NCBI GenBank assembly: GCA_037157565.1
Contig: JAZHRO010000013.1
Span: forward strand, 32,182,501 to 32,246,500
Source of the DNA: Thalassia testudinum
Lineage: Eukaryota > Streptophyta > Magnoliopsida > Alismatales > Hydrocharitaceae
Length of the DNA stretch: 64,000 nt
Reading direction: 5' to 3'
The first letter of the stretch is position 1; every line of letters begins with the position of its first letter. The translations under genes and the position numbers were made by a program. The notes beneath the pieces are model-generated. The model made no database searches, had not been told where the DNA came from, and saw only the letters and a list, made by a program, of their open reading frames with translations. Of the stretch, positions 57,019-64,000 are shown piece by piece.

Positions 57019-57626
57019 TTTCTTCTTCGGATAATGAATCTTCCTCTATTTTTATGCTTTGTGTAAGGCGCTGGATGTGGTAGTGAGAGAATTCACTAGG
57101 AATCCCCTACTCAACTCCATGGGTCCTGTGTAAGGTGCCAAGGTTTTCCAAGCAGTTCTTCGGGAGAACTCCCATGCTGAAAGAAGCCACATATCATGTG
57201 GCCTAAGGTGCTTGCGTGGGTTTATGTGTAAGGGGGGTTCCGTGTGCGTGGACCTTCTCTTGTCCGTTTACGAAAATCTTGAATTCCCTAGTCCATGGGA
57301 CATAGTTGGATGTGCCTTGAAGCTTGATGGTGGTCCCTTTGATGATGACCTTGCTCTCTCTCATCGACACCTGGGCCTCGTTTTCCACCATTTTCTTCTT
57401 CGGATAATGAGTCTTCCTCTATTTTTATGCTTTGTGTAAGGCGCTGGATGTGGTAGTGAGAGAATTCACTGGGAATCCCCTACTCAACTCCATGGGCCCT
57501 GTGTAAGGCGCCAAGGTTTTCCAAGAAATTCTTTGGGAGAACTCCCATGCCGAAAGAAGCCACATATCATGTGGCCTAAGGTGCTTGCGTGGGTTTATGT
57601 GTAAGGGGGATTCCATGTGCGTGGAC
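56881..57626. repeat. 373-bp tandem duplication covering the gag start of Copia element 4
   Basis: Units 56881-57253 and 57254-57626 are nearly identical, both starting 'cttctcttgtccg' or its variant. Each contains the first 46 codons of gag and the sequence upstream of it. As a result the gag N-terminus occurs twice (57018 and 57391 on the minus strand). Confidence 0.88.
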
Positions 57627-57677
57627 CTTCTCCTCGTCTTTCGTGTTCCATGCGTGAAGACTTAGTGGGCTTAGATT

Positions 57678-57693
57678 GATGGCTCTGATACCA
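57678..57693 (-). promoter_or_regulatory. Primer binding site, tRNA-iMet (Copia element 4)
   Basis: The minus strand reads TGGTATCAGAGCCATC directly after the LTR end at 57694. This is the standard Copia initiator-Met primer site, with no mismatch in the TGGTATCAGAGC core. Confidence 0.88.
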
Positions 57694-57724
57694 TGTGACG
57701 ATTTGCAGAGGTGTAGAAAGCTCA

Positions 57725-58393
57725 AGGTTCGAAATGCCAATTTCGACGCCGTGCCGATAAAAGGTATGCATTTCGTGGGCATGCCAAAGGCATGCCGTGG
57801 AAATGTCCGTTTTTCGATGGCAGATTTCGACGGCCCGAAAAAATGACATTTCGAGGCACGTCGAGGGCATGCCGATGCATGCCGACAGAAATGATTAAGA
57901 TTTGAAAGACAACTAAATCAAGATATTAAAAACGTGTTTAATATTAAAAACATATTTACATGTTATTTTAGCCTGTGTGAAAAAAAATCTGTGTGTGTGT
58001 GTGTTTTCCCCTTCCCTCAAGCCGGCCATTCCCAGGAAATTGTGTGTGTGCGCTCTTCCCCTTCCTTCCAGCCGGCCATTCCTAGGAAATCGAAATTCCC
58101 TCACTTTCAGCCGCGCCCCCATTTCCAGAAAATCAAAATTCCCTCCACTTAGCCATTTTCAAAAGCATCCCGCTCAGGCTTTTCAAAGTTCCCGCCGCTC
58201 CCATTCCCAGCGTCGCTCAGGCACTATCGGCATGCCGACGTTTCGTCGGTAACTGTCGGCATGCCGGCGAAATCCTCGGCATGCCGACGGTTTCCCTGCA
58301 AACCGACACTATCTTTGTGTCGATATGCCCTCTCTCCAAAAACCCTCTTACTGACAGCATGCCGGTGGCATGTCGTCGGCATTTAAATCACAG
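57725..58393 (+). mobile_element. Mutator-like non-autonomous element, copy C (669 bp)
   Basis: It starts AGGTTCGAAATGCC and ends GCATTTAAATCACA(G), with GGCATGCCG palindromes at both ends and a (GT)n-pyrimidine centre like copies A and B. Flanks gaaagctca and gagagctta are an imperfect 9-bp duplication (7 of 9). It sits inside the right LTR of Copia element 4. Confidence 0.75.
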
Positions 58394-58573
58394 AGAGCTT
58401 ATGCATGGAGTGTGGAAGATGAAAGAGAGTGAATTGACGATGGAGAAGAAGAGAGTTGGAGGGAGTTGTAGAAGATGCAATTTTATTAATGCAACTCAAA
58501 TAAAACATGTAGATGTTGGTCTCTCTTTAAAGAGATCCAAACCTAAACCTAATTGCAATTATAATAAATAATA

Positions 58574-61500
58574 TGTTGTCATACCCCTTCATTCTATTAT
58601 TAGTTTGTTATTGGTTGTTTTGCTATTTCTATTTTTCTTTGGACATGCTTGTTATTTTTCCAATACTTCTCTATATAAAGAGGTGTTGGGTTCTCTTGAG
58701 AAATATATTGAATCATTTCTTCCTACTTAGTATCAGAGCGCGGTCCTAGATCAGGTTCTGGTATCTCACGAAACAAGGCCCCCCAAACCCTAACACCCAA
58801 ACCCCTCTCTCCTCTCTCCACCGCGGTCGGCCCTTAACCCTTTCTCTCGTTGGTGCAGCAGCAGCATCAACCTTCTTCAATTACAGAGGGGTAGTGCAGC
58901 AGAGCAGGGGCCTCTCCCTGACGGCGCGGCAGCGTTGTTGGGTAGTGCCACTCATAGGTGACGACAGAGGGGCGTAGGGCATCACGTGGAGGTGTTGTTG
59001 GGCTTGATCTAGGTCCCAACACACCCTGCTGTAGTGCGTAGGCCCTCATATATGGTCTTAGATGTGAGTTTCGGATCTCCAATATCTAGGATCTTCATGT
59101 CTAAGGCTTGATCCAGTTTTGGCGTATTTTCTCATCTTTTGCGTGTGTGATGGCATCTTCTAGTTCTTCTGAGGTGACATCGGGTGTTGTTCCCGTGTAT
59201 GGGACTGACAAAAGTCCATTTTTTGGTCCATCAAGTTAGATGAGGCAAATTACCCCAGGTGGTCTAATGACAAGGAACATATATTGTTGGAGTCAGAGCC
59301 CACAAAGAAGACGGAAAAGTACACTTCATGGAAGAAAGACAACGCAATGGTCAAGGCATGGTTGATGAATTGCGTGATTCCATGGATTGGAGGTATCATG
59401 TATTATTTGATGGCCAAGCTAATGTGGGCTAGTCTTTGTGACACATTCACATGAGAAAAACTTGTCTAGGGTTTTTCAGATTAGCCATGAATTGTCTCAG
59501 TTGAAGTAAGAAGGATGATATTTTTCTTAGTACTACTCTGCCCTTAAGGGGCTCCAGAAGAAGTATAATGTGTGTAGGCTAGTTTGCACGTGCGTTACAT
59601 AGAGAGAGTACCTTAGAGAGGCGCAGTTGTTCACCAGTTTCTATCAGGACTTGGCCCGGAGTATATAGTTGCCCGTTCCTAGATTTTAACTTTGTTAGAG
59701 CTTTCTACTCTGTAGGAAGTCTATAGTTGCCTTAGTTGGAATGAGGTGACGGTACTATAGGTGGGAGAGGCTAGTCAGACGTTTGCCTTAGCTGCTGTTG
59801 CTGATCATGGTGGTAGTGGAGCACCTGCCACCCTTGGACGTGGAAAAGGACGAGGTGCATCTTGGAGGCCTCTCACTACGTGCACCTACTGTGGCAAGGT
59901 TGCCCATGTGGAGGCTTCAGGTTGGACCAAACATGGAAGACCTCCAATGGCTAACCAAGCTTCAGTGACTATGGAGGACACTATAGAAGTTATATGGCTG
60001 TTTCAAGGCCAGACTTTGATGCCTTGCTCCAGCGTCTTTTCCAGTTGACTCAAGAGTCAACCACATCCTCTACTGAGAACTGCCTTTGCCTCCTCATCAG
60101 GTATAGATATATGTGTCTAGGCTTCTGTAGTTATGACTTGGTTAGTGGATTCTGGTGTTACACATCATCTGTCAAGAGATTAGGGTTGTTTTGGCAGACT
60201 ACAGTTAGTACCCCATGGCAGGACAATGCCGGTTGCAGATGGCAGACATGCATAGATTGATGGTCAGGGGGAGGTAGCAGTGATTCCCATCATTAGATTG
60301 CATGACATCTTTTGTCCCTAGTTTTTCACTAAATTTATTATTTGTTAGTAAGATTACGAAGTAGCTCAATTGTCGTGCTATTTTTGATGAAATGGGATAC
60401 ATGTTTTAGGACAAGTTGACAAGGAGGATGATTGGTGGACATGAAGAGGGGATGTGTATTGCCTAGTCCAGACACCACTTGCTATTGCATGCCAGGGTGA
60501 TTGTAGTTGTGCTAAGAGTGCCTTGCTGTGGAACTATCGCCTTGATCATCCTTCTCTGGACAGGCTTAGATGCATCATCTTGCATATTTCACCCACTATC
60601 GAGATACATTGTGATGCATGCCATTTGGGAAAGCACCATAGATCCACTTTTTCTTCCAGCATTGGACCAGGAACTATTGCTATGTTCCAGTTATTGCATA
60701 TGGATGTCTGGGGCCCTAGTCGGATTCCTGATCGACAGGGACATTGCTATTATTTGGTTGTCATAGATGCTTTTTCCCGATTGTCGTGGTTATTTTTGTT
60801 AAAGAATAAGTTCGTTGTTGGACATGTAATTGAGACATTTTTATAAGAAATAAATAATCGATTTTTTGTTATGGCTAAGATTGTGCGATATGATAATGCA
60901 TTAGAGTTTTACACCACTAGATTAGCAACCTTCTATAGGTCTCATGGCATTGTACATCAAACGTCCTGTCCCCACACCTCACACTAGAATGATGTGGCAG
61001 GGAGGAAACATCGACATTTATTGGATGTAGCTCGTACACTACTGATTCACCATTGTGTGCCACATTTATATTGGGGTGATGCAGTGCTTACAACGTGTAC
61101 CTTAGTAATTGGATGCCCTCTTATGTATTACATGAATAGATTCTATGGCATGTTTTGTAACCTAATAGAGATTTATTTCAGCTATCACCTCGTATTTTTG
61201 GATGTGTAGCATTGGTACACTTATTGGGACCAGGGAGAGACATGTTGGCATCTAGATCTGTGAAGTGTGTTTTCTTTGGTTATTTACGGATGTAGAAGGG
61301 GTATCGGTGTTTTGATCCTGTGGCTGGTAGGCACTATGTAGTGTTGATGTTACTTTTCATGAATTAGTTCCGTACCTCTCCCCTATAGCACAACGATTAG
61401 CACTAGAGATTGAGTTTGCTCCGATACCTATTTCACATGTTTCTATGGATGACTTTTTAGTTTTCAAGGTTGGTCCTGCACCTGATAGTGGCAGTCAGAA

Positions 61501-63514
61501 ACTTGAGTAGTTCTGCACTTGACAGTGGTACTGATGACGAGAGATTCAGGGATCCACCTAGGCACTTATTATGTTTTAGTTGACAGTTACCTACATGCAA
61601 CACACCTCTACTTCAGATCTACCATCCTCCCTGAGCTATGTATGTGTTGAGGTATCTGATGATTTTGTGTCTAGTGGTGATTGTACATGACCAGGTGATG
61701 TCCTAGATGATGACCTTTCGATTGCTATTCGGAAGGCTCCACATTCTTATGCACAGTATCATGTGGCTGGAGTTGTGTCTACTACTAACTTGGGAACTAC
61801 CTTTGGCCTGCGGTTCTAGCTGCCACGGAGATATCTTCCATGTACCAGCATACCTTACTTGATCCAAAATGGCGTAAAGCCATGGAGAATGAGATGGTCG
61901 TTCTTCAGACTCGACACACTTAGGAGTTAGGAGCTTACTCCTCTTCCTGTTGGTGCTCACTTGGTGGGATCTTGTTGGGTCTTTATCTTGAAATACAACC
62001 CTAATGGATCTATTTCAAGGTATAAGGCTTAGTTGATGGCGAAGGGATTTACCCAGTCATATGGGGTGAACTTCTTCAATACTTTCTTCCCTGTTGCTCG
62101 CTTGTCGACAATCGAGGTACTTGTCTTTGTTGCTTCCCATAAGGACTAGTTGCTTCATCAGCTTAGTGTGAAGAACACCTTCCTCTATGGCGATCTTTAG
62201 GAGGTGTACATGTAGCAATTCCCCGGTTTCGAGGTTCAGGGGAAGTGTGTGTGCATGCTAAAGAAGGCCATCTATGGCCTTAAGTAGAGTTCGAGAGCGT
62301 GGTTCCAGAAGCTCTCAGAGGTGGTAGAGAAGATGGTATCGCAGAGATCTTCATCAGACCATTCTTTATTCATTAGGAAAACTGAGAAGGAAATTGTGGC
62401 CTTGCTGGTTTATGTTGATGTTCTCATTATTACCGGTGATGACAAAGTTAGAATAATCGAGATCAAGAGGTCCTTGGTTGAGCAGTTATGGACTTGAGAG
62501 CTTCGGTATTTCCTTGGCATCAAGGTGGCTAGAAGCAAGCAGGGTATTGCGCTTTTTCAGCGCAAATATGCTTTGGATGTGCTTCAAGAGACAAGGATGT
62601 TGGGGTCCAAGCCAACAGATATTCTTATGGACCCCAAGGTACATCTTTATGATGAGCAGGCAGAGCTTGTTGACAGTAGGGCTTATAGGCAGCTTGTGGG
62701 GAAACTTCCATATCTGACAATTACCAAGCCTGATATTGCTTTAGCTGCAAGAAAGCTTAGTGAATATATGGAAAAAGTCGATTAAGTGACATTGTCAGGT
62801 AGCTATGCAGGTGCTTAGATATATGAAGAAAGTACCTGGATGAGGGATACTCTTCCAGAGGGGATCTTCCATGTTAGTAGTTGGGCATTTTGATGCTGAT
62901 TATGCTGGGTGCCTGGCCGATGGAAAATCCACTACTGGATTTTGCATATTTGTATATGCTAAAATGGTTACTTGGAGGAGCAAGAAACAAGGAGTAATTT
63001 CTCGCTTCAGTACCAAGTTAGAATATAGGGCGATGGCCCAGACAACCGCAGAGATGATCTCGATGAGGTCTCTACTGTGTGACTTATATGTCTAGATTGA
63101 AAAACCTATGGAGATGAGATGTGACAATCGGGCAACCACATATATAACAAACAATCTCATGTTTTATGAACGCACCAAATATGTCAAGGTGGATTACCAC
63201 TACACTAGGGACCTGATTCAGCGTGGGATGCTGCGTACTACCTTTGTAGCATCTGGGGACCAGACAATAGATGTCCTCACGAAGCCTCTTCCACGATTAG
63301 CCTTTGATGACTACTGCTCAAGTTGAGCATGATTGATATCTATGCTCCAGTTTGAGGGAGAGTGTTGTGATAACCCTTCATTCTATTATTAGTTATTGGC
63401 TGTTTTGCTATTTTTATTTTTCTTTGGACATGTAATTTTCATAATACCTCTTCTCTATATAAGGAGGTGTTGGGTTCTTTTGAGAAATGGATTGAATCAT
63501 TTTCTCTTACTTCA
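58574..63514 (+). mobile_element. Ty1/copia element 3, near full length, decayed
   Basis: The LTRs at 58574-58727 and 63363-63514 share 'cccttcattctattattag' and 'aggtgttgggttct'. A one-mismatch tRNA-iMet site (TAGTATCAGAGC) lies at 58728-58739, and a purine tract (TTTGAGGGAGAG) at 63351-63362. It is inserted in the right LTR of Copia element 4, whose interrupted sequence resumes at 63515 (compare 55730-55800, where the same LTR text is continuous). I could not read a clean target duplication. Confidence 0.85.
59150..63356 (+). pseudogene. Copia element 3 gag-pol remnant
   Basis: Recognisable parts in order: gag (LDEANYPRWSND, KAWLMNCVIPWI, about 59240-59390); zinc knuckle (CTYCGKVAHVEASG, last Cys lost, about 59880); protease (WLVDSGVTHHLSRD, about 60140); GAG-pre-integrase (YRLDHPSLDRLR, CDACHLGKHHRSTF, about 60535-60650); integrase core (LHMDVWGPSR, DNALEFY, RKHRHLLDVARTLLIHH, 60690-61050); RT (VQGKCVCMLKKAIYGLK, YVDVLIITGDD, 62240-62440; [14 protein letters not shown], 62550); RNase H (HFDADYAGCLADGKSTTGFC, 62885; [14 protein letters not shown], 63020) and the C-terminal DVLTKPLPRLAF. 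Stops, many of them TAG, and frameshifts occur throughout. Confidence 0.88.
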
Positions 63515-64000
63515 TATCCTAAACAAACTTAATCAATTAGCTTGTTCCTATTTTGATTCAATCTTAAATTCGACTCTAACTAAAAAGAACTTGCCACATT
63601 TGACACGAAACTTGGCATGTGAGCCACCTTTCTAAAACCCTAAACAGGCCACACAGCCTTGGACCTGCTGACTCAATGCCATGTGGCAATGTGGAAGTTG
63701 CCACGTGGTAGTACTCGTGGCATTTTTTCCTTCACAGGGTTCTATTTCATGAATTTTTATATTGAATTCAATGCAGCACGTGTGCATCTTTTGCCTTTAT
63801 TCCTGGAAGAACCTTCATTTTTGCATTTGCAATTTTCTTTTCTTCTCTTTAAGACTAGGAAGTAACACAATTCTCTACTTATGGACTACAACAACTATAA
63901 AATCCCTTGCGTTGTACTCCCAAATAGCCATCATCATTGGGTTTTCCTTCCTTTTCTCGTCCACTCACGGGCTGTTTTTAAACCGAAGGAATATATTCTC

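Larger units (their letters stand above)
55554..63736 (-). mobile_element. Ty1/copia element 4, non-autonomous (gag only), with two nested insertions
   Basis: The minus-strand element has a 3' LTR at 55554-55989 and a 5' LTR at 57694-63736. The 5' LTR is split into 57694-57724, 58394-58573 and 63515-63736 by MULE copy C and Copia element 3. The LTRs start TGTGA and end TCACA on the plus strand, though the left copy has TCATA. Beside the right LTR the minus strand reads TGGTATCAGAGCCATC at 57678-57693, a perfect tRNA-iMet primer site. Flanks aggtt and gggtt are a near-match duplication. The interior (55990-57693) encodes gag but no protease, RT or integrase. Confidence 0.82.
54095..64000 (+). 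other. Intron 11 of the Agenet gene (at least 9.9 kb, continues beyond window)
   Basis: No sequence able to complete the second Agenet repeat appears. Insertions are a solo LTR (54319-54840) and a gag-only Copia (55554-63736) with two nested elements. Stretches 54095-54318, 54841-55553 and 63742-64000 are AT-rich and without features, apart from a 46-bp tandem repeat. Confidence 0.6.

Overview
The window is plant nuclear DNA, almost certainly from an angiosperm with a large, repeat-rich genome. The evidence is spliced introns with GT..AG borders, plant LTR retrotransposons with tRNA-Asp and tRNA-iMet primer sites, and one host gene that I recognise as an Agenet/Tudor-domain protein of the Arabidopsis G2484-1 type. 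I cannot fix the species. I see no rRNA, tRNA, CRISPR or bacterial operon structure.

Layout: 1-20.1 kb is a stack of Ty3/gypsy DNA. A decayed Tekay/Del integrase-chromodomain remnant (about 1.23-2.3 kb, + strand) is followed by an Athila-type element on the - strand (2339-14476), with an exact tRNA-Asp primer site, a single-frame gag-pol ruined by stops and one frameshift, and two LTRs of very different length (1.15 and 2.84 kb). More pieces of the same LTR family follow, including a head-to-head inverted pair (14477-16213) and a 3 kb solo-LTR-like copy (about 17072-20098). A 1.3 kb non-autonomous hAT element with an exact 8-bp target duplication lies at 22514-23798.

From about 24.5 kb to beyond the window end lies one very large host gene on the + strand. 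A GC-rich probable 5' UTR (about 24.54-25.6 kb) is followed by a 5' UTR intron. The ATG is at 27779, and eleven coding exons splice in phase to 54094, giving 1,833 codons so far. The last two exons encode an Agenet domain and the start of the next Agenet-like motif. The remaining 3' exons are outside the window.

The gene's introns are packed with insertions. Intron 3 (30541-50196, 19.7 kb) holds a 5'-truncated LINE, a TRIM-like LTR element, two Copia elements, a hAT-like repeat and two Mutator-like elements. Intron 11 (54095 to beyond 64000) holds a solo LTR and a gag-only Copia, whose right LTR is itself broken by a Mutator-like element and by a third Copia.

The most notable object is at 47253-49993: a composite Mutator-like element (Pack-MULE type) with an exact 10-bp target duplication. 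It carries a Copia gag-protease fragment and a fragment of a FERONIA-like (CrRLK1L) receptor kinase. It belongs to a small family with GGCATGCCG-rich ends. Four insertions of this family sit in introns of this one gene, three with exact 9-10 bp target duplications and one with an imperfect one.
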